The notes below the pieces were generated by a model. It was not told the DNA's origin and ran no database searches. It saw only the letters and a list, made by a program, of their open reading frames with translations. Of a DNA stretch of 53,869 nucleotides, positions 1 through 9,651 are shown in pieces (the first letter of the stretch is position 1; the number at the start of each line of letters is the position of its first letter). Made by a program: the position numbers and the translations under genes. The DNA comes from Chlamydia trachomatis (GTDB lineage: Bacteria > Chlamydiota > Chlamydiia > Chlamydiales > 2-12-FULL-49-11): contig CAMAXK010000009.1 of NCBI GenBank assembly GCA_945862365.1, forward strand, positions 1 through 53,869, in the 5' to 3' direction.

Positions 1-75
1 AATAAAAAAAAAAGTATCAATAAATTGCTAGTCCATCTATGTAGGGGTTTATATCAGACGGTTAAAAGGTTCATC

Positions 76-507
76 ATGATCAAGCCAGAAAAACTTGAAG
101 AGTACTTCGAAAAATTCCTAGACGACCCAGCGTATTGGGCTCAAGATGGAGTCATCGATGTAGATCTAGAAATGTTGAAAGATTGGGGTTTGTTAAATCA
201 AACCGAAGAGGAAGAAAAGCTCATACAGGATCAATTTCCATTTTATTTTCATGTCCTTGAAAACAATAGTAAAGTTACCCTATTTAACAATCAGTTTATT
301 GTTTGGATTGTCCCTGATATTTATGAGGAAAAACCTTGTACCACTGTGCTAATTGCTCTTATTAAAGAGGATGATCTTAAACTTGAGATTGTTTATAACA
401 CAATGGGTGTTTATAACACTCCTAAATATGTACTTAAAACATTAAGACACTTTTTAGCAGAGGTTATTGATACAGAAGAAGAGCTTTCTACTTTCTTTGA
501 TAATTAA
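76..507 (+). CDS. Conserved chlamydial hypothetical protein (143 aa)
   Basis: A soluble acidic protein of 143 residues with no signal peptide or membrane segment. I do not recognise a functional domain. The C-terminal half alternates hydrophobic beta-like stretches (FIVWIVPDIY, TVLIALIKED) with a final helix. The ATG at 76 is preferred over an upstream in-frame start because AAAAGG lies 7-8 bases before it. It is convergent with the rsbW-like gene and their stop codons overlap by 4 bases. In Chlamydia trachomatis the gene beside rsbW (CT550, from memory) is also a small hypothetical protein, so this may be its counterpart by position; similarity was not tested. Confidence 0.7.
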   Translation: MIKPEKLEEYFEKFLDDPAYWAQDGVIDVDLEMLKDWGLLNQTEEEEKLIQDQFPFYFHVLENNSKVTLFNNQFIVWIVPDIYEEKPCTTVLIALIKEDDLKLEIVYNTMGVYNTPKYVLKTLRHFLAEVIDTEEELSTFFDN

Positions 508-914
508 TTCAACTTTTTATGTAGTGTTAAAATATTTTCACCTTCTATGTAAGAATATTCAATGTTATCCACTAATTCTTTCATGAAATGAATGCCCAAT
601 CCCCCAATAGGTTGAATCTCTAAACTTTTCGGTGTTTGTATTTTATCTATATCTAAAGGGTTAAAAGCCCGGCCAGAATCTTTTAGCTTTGCAACCAGCG
701 TGAGGGTAGCTGGATCATATTTACAACTCACTTCTATCTTACCATCAGGTGTTTGGTATGCATAATGAATGATGTTTACTACCGCCTCTTCTATAGCGAG
801 TTCAAATTTCTTTTTCTCTTTTTCTGAAAGTGAAACACCTGTAAAAGTACTTCTAAGGTACTCCATTATTTCATCTAAACTAGAGAGGTTAGCAGGAAAG
901 ATTTTTGATCCCAT
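504..914 (-). CDS. rsbW: RsbW-like anti-sigma factor / serine kinase (GHKL ATPase)
   Basis: A 136-residue single-domain HATPase_c protein. The N box is seen in EEAVVNIIHYAY (about residues 42-53), the G1 box in DSGRAFNP and the G2-like loop in GGLGIHFMKELVD. This size and layout fit the RsbW/SpoIIAB family, which bind or phosphorylate anti-anti-sigma partners and can sequester sigma factors. No RsbV-type partner lies in the window. It is the last gene of the leftward run that begins with uhpC and dnaE, and the same order (dnaE, two hypothetical proteins, rsbW) is known in C. trachomatis. The target sigma factor cannot be read from the sequence. Confidence 0.88.
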   Translation of the reverse strand: MGSKIFPANLSSLDEIMEYLRSTFTGVSLSEKEKKKFELAIEEAVVNIIHYAYQTPDGKIEVSCKYDPATLTLVAKLKDSGRAFNPLDIDKIQTPKSLEIQPIGGLGIHFMKELVDNIEYSYIEGENILTLHKKLN

Positions 915-925
915 AAATAATCCTT

Positions 926-1534
926 TTATCCCCGTTTAACATGACTCCTAGACAAACGAGCTACAATTTTTTTTGCAAGCTTATTATATATAGGGTTGAA
1001 TGATTCTTTATCAGCCCCTTCAAGAGAATCAAGTTGACCTAAAGAGTATTGCAAAACACTTTGATTGCCATCAGATGGGGTGGAAAATTCAACCGCTTGT
1101 CTTACTGTAGGGTTTACATAGTCATAATCGGCAGAGGCTTTTACAAAAAATGCAGGGATAACAGCTTTTCCTGTCTTACCATCCACTAGCTCTACCTTGG
1201 CTATACATTCTCTTGAATCTTCAATAGGATAAAACACCCCAAGGTTTGTATTGGTAACAGGGTCTCTATCCCACATATATGTAATTTTTGATTTAGTATC
1301 TTCAGTTACAGTGACAAGCAACTTATACTTTGCATTATCTTCTTTATAATAGAGTCCATTTGCATAAGCGATTTCACGAGCAAGGTAATTCCTAAAATAT
1401 CCATTTGGATCTTTTTTTATGGTTGGTATGGATGTTTCAATAACAGAATCTCCATTAAGATCAACTTTAGAGGATTGATATTTGCATGAGCTGCAAAGAG
1501 CTGCAATTAGCATAAGGCTAAGCACTTTATTCAT
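926..1534 (-). CDS. Predicted outer-membrane lipoprotein (CT548-type, LptE-like?)
   Basis: A 202-residue protein with a lipoprotein signal peptide: MNKVLSLMLIAAL followed by CSSC, with Cys17 the likely acylated residue. The mature part is soluble and mixed alpha/beta. Its start overlaps the stop of the upstream BamD-like gene by 4 bases (ATGA), so translation is probably coupled. A small lipoprotein beside a BamD-like protein suggests an outer-membrane assembly role, and an LptE-like function is possible, but no diagnostic motif was found. Position matches the CT548 slot between rsbW and CT547 in C. trachomatis (from memory). Confidence 0.7.
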   Translation of the reverse strand: MNKVLSLMLIAALCSSCKYQSSKVDLNGDSVIETSIPTIKKDPNGYFRNYLAREIAYANGLYYKEDNAKYKLLVTVTEDTKSKITYMWDRDPVTNTNLGVFYPIEDSRECIAKVELVDGKTGKAVIPAFFVKASADYDYVNPTVRQAVEFSTPSDGNQSVLQYSLGQLDSLEGADKESFNPIYNKLAKKIVARLSRSHVKRG

Positions 1535-2466
1535 AACGAGCCTGTAAGTGTTAAGGTGTGATCAATTTTTTTTTTCAGTTTATCAGAATCAAGTTCATAG
1601 ACAGTAAGCTTTTGCATCGCCAATGGTGCAAATTTTGATGTTGGGTATTTTGAGATCAACGTCTTTAAATACATCATACAAGACTCAGGGTTCTTCTTTT
1701 TATCAAAATATAGGGCACTTTTATACACATCTTCAGCAAAAAAGTTAATAATATCTGCAATCACTTCTTCCATTTCTAGTTTCAATGAACTAGATGGGTA
1801 TTCAAGTTCAAACTTCTTTTTATTCGACAAAGCAAGTTCATAAAATTTTGGATCTAGATATAATGCTTTTAACTGATTGCGGTACACTTTCACAATTTCT
1901 ATATAAGATTGCTGAGCAAGGGTATCTCTTGGAAATCTTCGAATTAAGTTGGCATATGTATCAATACTTTCATCATACATATCATCAGCTCTATACATAG
2001 CAGCTTTTCTAAACAGCGCTTTTGTAGCCATCTCACTTCTTGGTAGAATCATAATCACTTCATCATAGAGTTGATAAGCTGTTTCCCACATAGACTCAAG
2101 TTTTGGCATTGCTGCTACTCCAAACAAATGTCCATAAAATCCATTTTCAAACTTCTCTGCGATAAAATACTTATATTTTACTGCCTCTTCAAAATAGCGG
2201 GAAGTTCCCTCCATTTCAAGAAAGGAGGATAAATATCGATTTGAAAACTCTGGCTCATTTTGATGAAAAAAAGCAACTGCTCTAAAAAAGTGTAACTCTT
2301 TTAAAAAAACCGATTCTGGGTAAGCTGTAATCATTTCCTCGGTTCCAGAGAGGACCTTACCCCATTTTTTACCCTCATAGTTACTTTTTAGGGTAGCAAA
2401 TGATTCTTCCTCTGAACTAAATAAAAGCGCAGAAACGCTTACCAATGCAAATAAGTATTTTTTCAT
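1531..2466 (-). CDS. BamD-like TPR protein (CT547-type)
   Basis: A 311-residue exported protein with an N-terminal hydrophobic signal (MKKYLFALVSVSALLFSS) and tetratricopeptide-like helical pairs, for example the repeat around ALFRKAAMYRADDMYDESIDTYANLI-like residues 145-175 and the closing AYPESVF, RFPRDT and KYPTSKF turns typical of YfiO/BamD. BamD proteins scaffold the BAM machinery at the inner face of the outer membrane. Unlike E. coli BamD there is no lipobox cysteine after the signal, so it may be periplasmic or held by partners. It lies 3 bases downstream of dnaE and overlaps the lipoprotein gene below. BamD identity is inferred from architecture only. Confidence 0.65.
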   Translation of the reverse strand: MKKYLFALVSVSALLFSSEEESFATLKSNYEGKKWGKVLSGTEEMITAYPESVFLKELHFFRAVAFFHQNEPEFSNRYLSSFLEMEGTSRYFEEAVKYKYFIAEKFENGFYGHLFGVAAMPKLESMWETAYQLYDEVIMILPRSEMATKALFRKAAMYRADDMYDESIDTYANLIRRFPRDTLAQQSYIEIVKVYRNQLKALYLDPKFYELALSNKKKFELEYPSSSLKLEMEEVIADIINFFAEDVYKSALYFDKKKNPESCMMYLKTLISKYPTSKFAPLAMQKLTVYELDSDKLKKKIDHTLTLTGSL

Positions 2467-2469
2467 AAG

Positions 2470-5400
2470 TTAAGATGATACCTCCTCTTCCTCTATAATG
2501 TCAAGAACAGAGGTTAATGATTTTAATTTTACTTTCATTTCCTCAGAGGGATTTATCCCCCGAGTTTCTTCAATATATAATTTTGCCTTTACATCCTCTT
2601 TTGAGTGAAATATAAGCTCTAAAGGCCTTGCCCCGGGAAATTCTTTGAGCATATCGCGAAGAATAATCACACCTTTCATCGACAGCTTATCTACATCGAT
2701 ATTTATCTTTACAGGGATCATCTGCTGCTTTTCCTTTTGGGCCGAAGTTGTTCTTTTTTTACTCATGCTTAAAGCCTTTTTATAAGAGGATTCAATCTCT
2801 TCGGCTTTTGCTTCAATGTCTTCTAGTTTAAATAAATCCTTACAAGAAAGCTTTACAACATCATCTTTTTTATCAATGGCAACAATCCCAATATATAAAG
2901 TATTCTCTTCTAGATCAAGAGCCACTTTTTCGTAAAGATCAGGCCAAATAGGCAGATCAAATCTTAAATCATCATCACTTCCAATACATATGGCAAACTT
3001 CTTTTTAGTCCGTTGAGACATGCGAATATTTACTGAATCCATCACAAAAGGGACTTTAAACACCTCTCCTTGCTCCCCTAAAGATACCTCAGAAAAATTT
3101 TTACACCCAAGCTTATCCACTAACTCTTTATAACTACCCAGAGGATGCCCTGTCACATAAAATCCTAAAAATTCCTTTTCATATCTAAGCTTTTCCAATG
3201 GATCAAACTCATCAACATCAGGTTTTTCAATACAAACCCCTTTTTCTCCCTTACTATCTGCAAAAAGATCCATGATCCCTTTCTTCTGCTCTTTTTTAAC
3301 TTTTGCTATCCGATCAAAATTTTCCTGAAGGTAAACAAATAGAGCTTTTCTCGACCATTTACAAAAATCAAAGCAACCAGAAAGAATTAAATTTTCTACC
3401 ATCTTTTTCCCCACCGAAGAAAAATCGACACGGGTTAAAAAATCTTCCAAAGAGGTAAAATGTTTATTTTTTCTCCTTTCCTCAGAGATTTCAAGCACCA
3501 CCCCTTCCCCTACACCTTTTATAGCAGATAAAGCAAACCTCACCCCCTCATCTGTGGCCACAAAATAGGGATAGGATTCATTTATGTCGGGAGGATATAT
3601 CTTTATCCCCATATTGGTAGCCTCTGCAATATTTTTAGACACCTTAGAAATATCTTGCATATCACAAGTCATAAGCCCTGCCATCCACTCATAAGGATAG
3701 TTAGCTTTTAAGTAAGCAGTTACATAACTGATGTATCCATAGGCTGTAGCATGGGATTTATTAAAGCCATAGGAGGCAAATTTTTCAACCTTGTCAAAAA
3801 TAGCAACAGCTTGTTCCTCATCAACACCTTTGGCTTTGGCCCCCTGCTTGAATTTCTCCTTTTGACGGCTCATCTCTTCATGATCTTTTTTACCCATAGC
3901 ACGACGAAGAACGTCACCTTCAGCAAGCGTATAGCCTGCAAGCAGCGAAGCAATTTGCATCACTTGCTCTTGATACACCATAATTCCGTAGGTTTCTTTC
4001 AAAATCCCTTCAAGCCATTGATGGTCATAAACAATCTTTTCTTTTCCATGCTTTCTATTGATAAAAGAAGGAATCATATCCATTGGCCCTGGTCTGTACA
4101 AGGCATTTACCGCAATGATTTCTTCAAAATTATCCACATGAAGCTGTCTTAAAAGATCTTGCATACCGGCAGATTCTAACTGAAAAATCCCCGCTGTTTT
4201 TCCTTGATTTAGGATCTCAAAGGTCTTGTGATCATTTAAAGACAAATTCACCCAATCTAGGTCAATTCCTTTATGAACAGAGATGGCATCGACCGTTTTT
4301 TGAATAGAGGTCAATGTTTTTAATCCCAAAAAGTCGATTTTTAACATCCCACATTTTTCAACAGGCTTCATTGAAAACTGTGTTACCAATAGATCTGTAT
4401 CTTTGGCATTACAAACTGGAATTAAATCAACTAAAGGCTCTTCTGAAATAATCACCCCGGCAGCATGAACCCCAGTATTTCTAACGCTTCCCTCTAGCTT
4501 TCTTGCCAAATCTATTAAAATACGTATATCGCTTTCTTCCTCATAGAGCCTTTTAAGCTCTGGGTCTATCAGTAGCGAACCATCAATTGTTGAGCCAATT
4601 TCTTCAGGGATTAATTTTGCTAATGCATTAACCTTCGAAAGTGGCATATTCAACACTCTTCCCACATCTTTGATCGCCATCTTAGCTTTCATCGTACCGA
4701 ATGTAATAATTTGCGCTACTTTATCACTGCCATATTTTTCAATAGTATAATGAATAACCTCAGATCGTCTTTCCATGCAAATGTCAACGTCAATATCTGG
4801 ATAAGAGATCCTCTCTGGATTAATAAACCTTTCAAAAAACAAATTGAAACCAAGCGGCTCAATATCGGTAATCCCAATTAAATAAAGGATAATTGATCCA
4901 GCACCAGATCCACGTCCAGGCCCTACTGGGATTTTGTTTTGCTTAGCCCAATTGATAAAATCATACACAATTAAAAGATAATCACCCATCCCTTTGGAAG
5001 TAATGATATCAAGCTCGTAATAGAGTCGATCTTTAATCACCTGCAGATAATCTTTATTTGGATATTGATTGTTTACGCGTGCAATTTCTTCCTTACCATA
5101 TCGCTTAGCAATTCCAGCCTCACATAACTCTTTTAAAAATAAATTGGCTTCCTCAAGTCTTTGTTGGGGCGGGATCTTTTTCCCTTGTAGATGAGGGGGG
5201 GTGTAGACAGGGTAATGCTTTTTATTAAAATCAAACTCTACGCAGCATTGCCGGGCAATAATATTGGTATTTTCAATTGCACGCTCTAATCCATCATACC
5301 GAGTTTTAATCTCTTCTTTGGATGGGAACTGTAAATTGTAACTACTTGCAATCTTTCTTTTAGGATTTTTATATACATGCGCTTCTTTTCCAAAAGTAGA

Positions 5401-6174
5401 TGAATCAACAATTTGGACACTTTCTCCTGAGGCAATATTCAACATGACTTCATGGGCTAAGTAATCATCTTTTTCGCCATAACGAATATCTGTTGCAATA
5501 ACAAGCTCAATCCCCTCTTTTTCCCCAATTAACTTATAAGCCTCCAAAAGATCTTCTTGAGCTTTATACCCGCTCTCCATCTTTTGCATCACCCACGCCT
5601 CATCTAAAACACCGCATTTTTCAAGCTCTTTTGAGCTCATCCGATTTAAAGAAACTTGTAGATAAAAATCACTTCCAAAAACAGTTTTATAGAAACTAAG
5701 TTCTTCATCAATCTCCTTTTGATCTCCCGTTTGAATCAACGTTCCAAGGGGGCCATAAAATGGACCAGATAAACAAATTAACCCTTCTTTGTGCTCGGCA
5801 AGTAAGGCTTTATCTATTCTTGGCGTATAATAAAAACCCTCTAAATGAGCAATGGAAGATAGCTTACATAAGTTGTGATAGCCTACTTGATTTTTTGCAA
5901 GAAGGACAATGGGCCTTCCTGCTGCTTTGCCAGAAAGACGCTTTTTATCCAATCTAGATTGGGGCGCTATCATGATTTCCATACCAATAATAGGCTTAAT
6001 TCCGGCAGAAAGACATTCTGTATAAAATTCAATGCACCCAAATAGATTACAAAAATCAGTCAATGCAAGAAATTCAAGCTCTAAGCTTTTTGCTTTTGCT
6101 ACAAGTTGCTTTAAAGAAAGGGTTGAATCTAAAATAGAGTACTGCGAATGCGTATATAATGGAGTGTATTGCAT
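2470..6174 (-). CDS. dnaE: DNA polymerase III alpha subunit
   Basis: Replicative DNA polymerase catalytic subunit, 1234 residues, full length for DnaE1. The order is an N-terminal PHP domain, then the polymerase core with GPGRGSGAGS and the catalytic aspartates in YPDIDVDIC, the fingers, the helix-hairpin-helix region and a C-terminal OB-fold/tau-binding part. The PHP domain looks inactive: the usual metal-ligand stretch ALTDHGN reads ALTDFCN, and the HxH pair reads YTHSQ. The ATG at 6174 is chosen over a TTG just before it because AAGGA sits 6 bases upstream. It starts 9 bases after the uhpC stop. The neighbourhood uhpC-dnaE-CT547-CT548-rsbW is chlamydial. Confidence 0.97.
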   Translation of the reverse strand: MQYTPLYTHSQYSILDSTLSLKQLVAKAKSLELEFLALTDFCNLFGCIEFYTECLSAGIKPIIGMEIMIAPQSRLDKKRLSGKAAGRPIVLLAKNQVGYHNLCKLSSIAHLEGFYYTPRIDKALLAEHKEGLICLSGPFYGPLGTLIQTGDQKEIDEELSFYKTVFGSDFYLQVSLNRMSSKELEKCGVLDEAWVMQKMESGYKAQEDLLEAYKLIGEKEGIELVIATDIRYGEKDDYLAHEVMLNIASGESVQIVDSSTFGKEAHVYKNPKRKIASSYNLQFPSKEEIKTRYDGLERAIENTNIIARQCCVEFDFNKKHYPVYTPPHLQGKKIPPQQRLEEANLFLKELCEAGIAKRYGKEEIARVNNQYPNKDYLQVIKDRLYYELDIITSKGMGDYLLIVYDFINWAKQNKIPVGPGRGSGAGSIILYLIGITDIEPLGFNLFFERFINPERISYPDIDVDICMERRSEVIHYTIEKYGSDKVAQIITFGTMKAKMAIKDVGRVLNMPLSKVNALAKLIPEEIGSTIDGSLLIDPELKRLYEEESDIRILIDLARKLEGSVRNTGVHAAGVIISEEPLVDLIPVCNAKDTDLLVTQFSMKPVEKCGMLKIDFLGLKTLTSIQKTVDAISVHKGIDLDWVNLSLNDHKTFEILNQGKTAGIFQLESAGMQDLLRQLHVDNFEEIIAVNALYRPGPMDMIPSFINRKHGKEKIVYDHQWLEGILKETYGIMVYQEQVMQIASLLAGYTLAEGDVLRRAMGKKDHEEMSRQKEKFKQGAKAKGVDEEQAVAIFDKVEKFASYGFNKSHATAYGYISYVTAYLKANYPYEWMAGLMTCDMQDISKVSKNIAEATNMGIKIYPPDINESYPYFVATDEGVRFALSAIKGVGEGVVLEISEERRKNKHFTSLEDFLTRVDFSSVGKKMVENLILSGCFDFCKWSRKALFVYLQENFDRIAKVKKEQKKGIMDLFADSKGEKGVCIEKPDVDEFDPLEKLRYEKEFLGFYVTGHPLGSYKELVDKLGCKNFSEVSLGEQGEVFKVPFVMDSVNIRMSQRTKKKFAICIGSDDDLRFDLPIWPDLYEKVALDLEENTLYIGIVAIDKKDDVVKLSCKDLFKLEDIEAKAEEIESSYKKALSMSKKRTTSAQKEKQQMIPVKINIDVDKLSMKGVIILRDMLKEFPGARPLELIFHSKEDVKAKLYIEETRGINPSEEMKVKLKSLTSVLDIIEEEEVSS

Positions 6175-6183
6175 CAAAATTCC

Positions 6184-7524
6184 TTAGTTTGCCGAAAGGG
6201 ATTTCTCTTTCTGCGGCGCCCACACCAAAGAAAGTAACCCAAAAGCACATAAAGCACAAATCAATAATAAAATGAAAAACGCATCCCATCCATGAATATC
6301 CAACAGTTTTCCAAATGGATAGGCTGCAGATGCTGCACCAATATAAGCAAACCATCCCACAAAGCCGGTTGCCGCTCCCGCTGCTTTTTTATGTGATAGC
6401 TCTGCAGCAGCAATACCTATTAAAACCTGAGGTCCAAACACTAAAAAGCCCACCAAAAACATCACTATGTGTGCGTAGATAACCCCACCTACTGGTGTAT
6501 ACCAAATACTTGCCGCTGCAAAAATTACCCCTAGAGAAAATAATCCATTCACAGGGCCGCGCTTACCATTAAACCCCTTATCAGAAATCCAGCCAGCTCC
6601 AATGCAACCTAAAAATCCCCCGATTTCAAAAGATACAATACAAGCTGCTGCTGAAAAATCGGTAAACCCTCTATTTTGAATAAGAAAAAGTTGCCCCCAA
6701 TCATTAACGGCTGTTCGAACAACATAGATAAAAAAGTAGGCAAAACCTAAAATCCAAATATATCGATTACGAAGGACAATATCTAATAAAAGCTGCTTTT
6801 TATCCATTTTTTCTGCTTGTAAATCCTGCTCACTAAGCTTGGTACCTTTATATTCTTCAATGGATGGTAGTCCCAAAGATTCAGGGGTATCTCTTAGTCT
6901 ATTCATTAAAAATAAACCCATCAAAATACAAAGAATTCCTGGGAAATACATTCCCACGCGCCATCCATATAAACTTGCTACTAAGGAAACAATTACCGGA
7001 GCTGCAGCCCCTCCTAAGTTATGAGAAGTGCTCATCAATCCCCACCAACTCCCCCTCTCACTTTTGGCATACCAATGCGTTAAATACCTAGCACACGGAG
7101 GCCAACCCCAACCTTGAAACCACCCATTTAAACCCCAAAAAAGGGCAAAAAATAGTAAAGAGGAAGAAAAACCAAAAAAAATATTTAATACACCTGTGAG
7201 GATAAGACCAATAGACATGAAATATCTAGGATTTGAACGATCACTCATGATCCCACTAAAAAATTTCGACACGCCATAGGTGATGTATAAAACACTACCT
7301 AAAATACCAAGATCTGCATGAGTAAATCCCATCTGCGATATCATCAAGGGCATTGCAAACGTAAAACTTTTTCTTGATAAGTAGAAAAACGCATACCCTA
7401 AATACATAGAATAAAATGTTCTAAGACGCCAATAGCTATACTCCCGATCAATTATAGAGGTATTACTAATCCTCTCTAAATTAGGGGCATTTTGGAACAT
7501 ATTCAGGTTTCTAAAAAATAACAT
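6184..7524 (-). CDS. uhpC: UhpC-like sugar-phosphate MFS transporter
   Basis: Twelve-helix major facilitator protein, 446 residues, of the organophosphate:phosphate antiporter family (UhpT/GlpT/UhpC). Chlamydiae use UhpC to import glucose 6-phosphate from the host. Visible family features are YAFFYLSRKSFTFAMP in helix 1, the GVSKFFSGIMSDRSNPR loop between helices 2 and 3, WFQGWGWPPCARYLTHWY and the second-half loop GWISDKGFNGKRGP. The ATG at 7524 is chosen because AAGGTGAG lies about 5 bases before it; in-frame starts at 7566 and 7500 are alternatives. It heads the leftward run with dnaE and is divergent from the gene at 7656. Confidence 0.93.
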   Translation of the reverse strand: MLFFRNLNMFQNAPNLERISNTSIIDREYSYWRLRTFYSMYLGYAFFYLSRKSFTFAMPLMISQMGFTHADLGILGSVLYITYGVSKFFSGIMSDRSNPRYFMSIGLILTGVLNIFFGFSSSLLFFALFWGLNGWFQGWGWPPCARYLTHWYAKSERGSWWGLMSTSHNLGGAAAPVIVSLVASLYGWRVGMYFPGILCILMGLFLMNRLRDTPESLGLPSIEEYKGTKLSEQDLQAEKMDKKQLLLDIVLRNRYIWILGFAYFFIYVVRTAVNDWGQLFLIQNRGFTDFSAAACIVSFEIGGFLGCIGAGWISDKGFNGKRGPVNGLFSLGVIFAAASIWYTPVGGVIYAHIVMFLVGFLVFGPQVLIGIAAAELSHKKAAGAATGFVGWFAYIGAASAAYPFGKLLDIHGWDAFFILLLICALCAFGLLSLVWAPQKEKSLSAN

Positions 7525-7618
7525 TTCTCTCACCTTACGATAAAATATGGTCAACTTTACCCTCACTTTTTCAAAATGTCAACTATTTTTCATAGAGACA
7601 GCCCTTGAAATTTTCCTC

Positions 7619-7648
7619 TTGACCCCTCCTGTTTAAAGAATCTATATA
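7619..7648 (+). promoter_or_regulatory. Sigma66-like promoter at the ATG of the 7656 gene
   Basis: TTGACC at 7619-7624, an 18-base spacer and TATATA at 7643-7648. Only 7 bases separate the -10 element from the ATG at 7656, so the predicted transcript starts at about the initiation codon. No Shine-Dalgarno sequence precedes this ATG. Confidence 0.55.
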
Positions 7649-7655
7649 TAGAAGT

Positions 7656-8294
7656 ATGAGCGAAATATATAAAAAAACTAACATCTCTCCTCTAGGTAAA
7701 AAGGATCCTTACTCTATACATACCAATGAAATAGAACCTGTTCATGGCGAAAAATCAGAGGAAGAGAAATCTTTCCTTTACAATGATCACCCCATAGATT
7801 CACTTAAACTTCTCTATGCAAGCATTATGTATAATCTTTTAGATAAAACATCTGTTGAGAAAGGGGTAGATTTGTCACATTTAAACCCAGGAGAGCAAGA
7901 ACTTTATACACTTATTACTACTTTATCCCACCATTTACTCTCACTTGCAAGCGCTGATCAGTCAAAAAATATTGAATATATTAAAAGTCTTTCTTCAACA
8001 TGGACATTTCTCACCCTTTCTGTCAAAAGAAGACAGGGTCAAAAGCATAGCCCTGAGTACCTTATCCCCTTAAATGAACTCATCCATTCCATAGAAATTT
8101 ATGGTGACAAAGAGGGCAAAACTCTTGGGTACTATTTAAATACAAAAGAAATGCAAGATTGGTTCCCCATCCCCTACCTTAAAATGCTCCATGCCCTGCA
8201 TCAAGAGTATATCCGAAATAGGTCGGCAAGCTTCTTAACTCTATGGAAAGAGAAAATCGACCACCTTCTTCTCATGATCCTATACCCCCACTAA
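7656..8294 (+). CDS. Hypothetical soluble protein between uhpC and hisS (212 aa)
   Basis: I do not recognise this protein. It has no signal peptide and no membrane segment. Residues 1-45 are polar and charged and look disordered (SPLGKKDPYS, EKSEEEKS), followed by a mainly helical region, about 46-212, rich in Leu, His and Tyr. The size and disordered N-terminus would be compatible with a secreted effector or chaperone-like protein, but nothing specific supports that. It lies divergent to uhpC and 45 bases upstream of hisS, which has its own promoter. I do not recall a gene in this slot in Chlamydiaceae. No Shine-Dalgarno is seen, and the promoter abuts the ATG. Confidence 0.75.
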   Translation: MSEIYKKTNISPLGKKDPYSIHTNEIEPVHGEKSEEEKSFLYNDHPIDSLKLLYASIMYNLLDKTSVEKGVDLSHLNPGEQELYTLITTLSHHLLSLASADQSKNIEYIKSLSSTWTFLTLSVKRRQGQKHSPEYLIPLNELIHSIEIYGDKEGKTLGYYLNTKEMQDWFPIPYLKMLHALHQEYIRNRSASFLTLWKEKIDHLLLMILYPH

Positions 8295-8302
8295 AAACGC
8301 AC

Positions 8303-8331
8303 TTTACACCTATACGATTTTGTCATAGAAT
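8303..8331 (+). promoter_or_regulatory. Promoter of hisS, immediately upstream of the ATG
   Basis: TTTACA at 8303-8308, a 17-base spacer and TAGAAT at 8326-8331, eight bases before the hisS ATG at 8340. The predicted start point is at or 1-2 bases before the ATG, and there is no Shine-Dalgarno. Confidence 0.6.
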
Positions 8332-8339
8332 CTTTAACT

Positions 8340-9641
8340 ATGCTAAAAAACTGTGTAAAAGGTTGCTATGATAGATACCCAAAGGCAAAAGAGCCTTGGC
8401 AAGATCCATTCATCTGGCAGCAAATAGACAAAATTGTACGAAAACTTACCGTTCTTTATGGATTTGAAGAGGTGGTCACCCCTTCTTTTGAATATACAGA
8501 AATTTTTACAAGAACCTCGGGTGAGGAAAGTGATATTGTTAGCAAAGAAATGTATACCTTTTTAGATAAAAAAGGACGCTCTTTATCCCTTCGACCAGAA
8601 CTTACTGCTCCTGTTATTCGCGCCTATATTGAAAATGGCGGCATGGAAGAAAGACTTTCAAAACTTTATTATTTAGGATCATGCTATCGATATAATCGCG
8701 CACAAAAAGGGCGCTATAGACAGTTTAATCAATTTGGCATCGAAGTAATTGGAGAAAAAAGTCCATTTATAGATATAGAAGTGATTTCTATGCTCGATCA
8801 TTTTTTCAAGCTGCTTGGCCTTTCTAAAACCACCCTACTCATCAACAGCATTGGATCTAAACAATGTCGAGAAGTTTACTCTAGAGAATTGGTAAGCTAT
8901 TTTTCTTCTTTTAAAGATCAATTATCCGATGACAGCAAAAGAAGACTTACCACAAACCCATTAAGGATCTTAGATTCTAAAGACTCTCAAGACATAACTC
9001 TTGTCAAAGGAGCTCCAAATATCTTAGATTATCTTAATAGTGAGGCAAAAGCCCATTTTACCGCCGTACTTGAAGGACTCGATCGTCTTGGAATTTCCTA
9101 TAAGGTAGATCCTCTTTTAGTTCGCGGCCTTGATTATTATACTGATACTGTTTTTGAAGTGGTTAGGGATGATCATAGCTCTGCTCAAAATTCCCTTGGT
9201 GGCGGCGGCGTTTATGGCGGGCTCGTAAAGGATTTAGGAGGGAAAGATCTTCCAGGGATTGGTTTTGGAATTGGTATTGAACGAGTCATCCAATATTTAT
9301 TAGAATCAGGAATTTCTTTCGGGGAAAAAGAGCCCTTAGTTTGCTATTTCATCGGTCTTAATGATGAGTGTAAAAAAATGCAGACAACTTTTGCTTTTCA
9401 CGCACGCCATCGGTCCCTTTCTTCAGAATGTCATTATGACTGCTCGATTAAATCTGGATTAAAGAAAGCAAGCGAAAAAATGGCCCGTTATGCTATTATT
9501 CTTGGGGAAGAAGAATTAAAGCTTGGTGTTTGTAAAATAAAAGATTTACGGACAAGAGAGGAAGAATCCATAATGTTAACAGCCTTTAGCTCTTGGCTTT
9601 CGAAAATCTCTTCTGAGCACCTGTTATACAACCTTAACTAG
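8340..9641 (+). CDS. hisS: Histidyl-tRNA synthetase
   Basis: Class II aminoacyl-tRNA synthetase that charges tRNA-His, 433 residues, normal length. Motif 2 is seen in YYLGSCYRYNRAQKGRYRQF, the histidine-A loop in VRGLDYYTDTVFEV, the glycine-rich GGGGVYGGLV, motif 3 in GIGFGIGIERV and a C-terminal anticodon-binding domain from about residue 335. The ATG at 8340 fits the family start, with KGCYDRYP in place of KGTRDILP close behind it. It lies 10 bases upstream of aspS, so the two synthetase genes are probably cotranscribed, as in Chlamydia (CT543-CT542). Confidence 0.96.
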   Translation: MLKNCVKGCYDRYPKAKEPWQDPFIWQQIDKIVRKLTVLYGFEEVVTPSFEYTEIFTRTSGEESDIVSKEMYTFLDKKGRSLSLRPELTAPVIRAYIENGGMEERLSKLYYLGSCYRYNRAQKGRYRQFNQFGIEVIGEKSPFIDIEVISMLDHFFKLLGLSKTTLLINSIGSKQCREVYSRELVSYFSSFKDQLSDDSKRRLTTNPLRILDSKDSQDITLVKGAPNILDYLNSEAKAHFTAVLEGLDRLGISYKVDPLLVRGLDYYTDTVFEVVRDDHSSAQNSLGGGGVYGGLVKDLGGKDLPGIGFGIGIERVIQYLLESGISFGEKEPLVCYFIGLNDECKKMQTTFAFHARHRSLSSECHYDCSIKSGLKKASEKMARYAIILGEEELKLGVCKIKDLRTREEESIMLTAFSSWLSKISSEHLLYNLN

Positions 9642-9651
9642 CGAGATAGAT

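Noticed and set aside
3751-4152. Long open frames antisense to dnaE
   Set aside because: They are shadows of the strong dnaE frame and have no promoter, ribosome site or plausible protein pattern.
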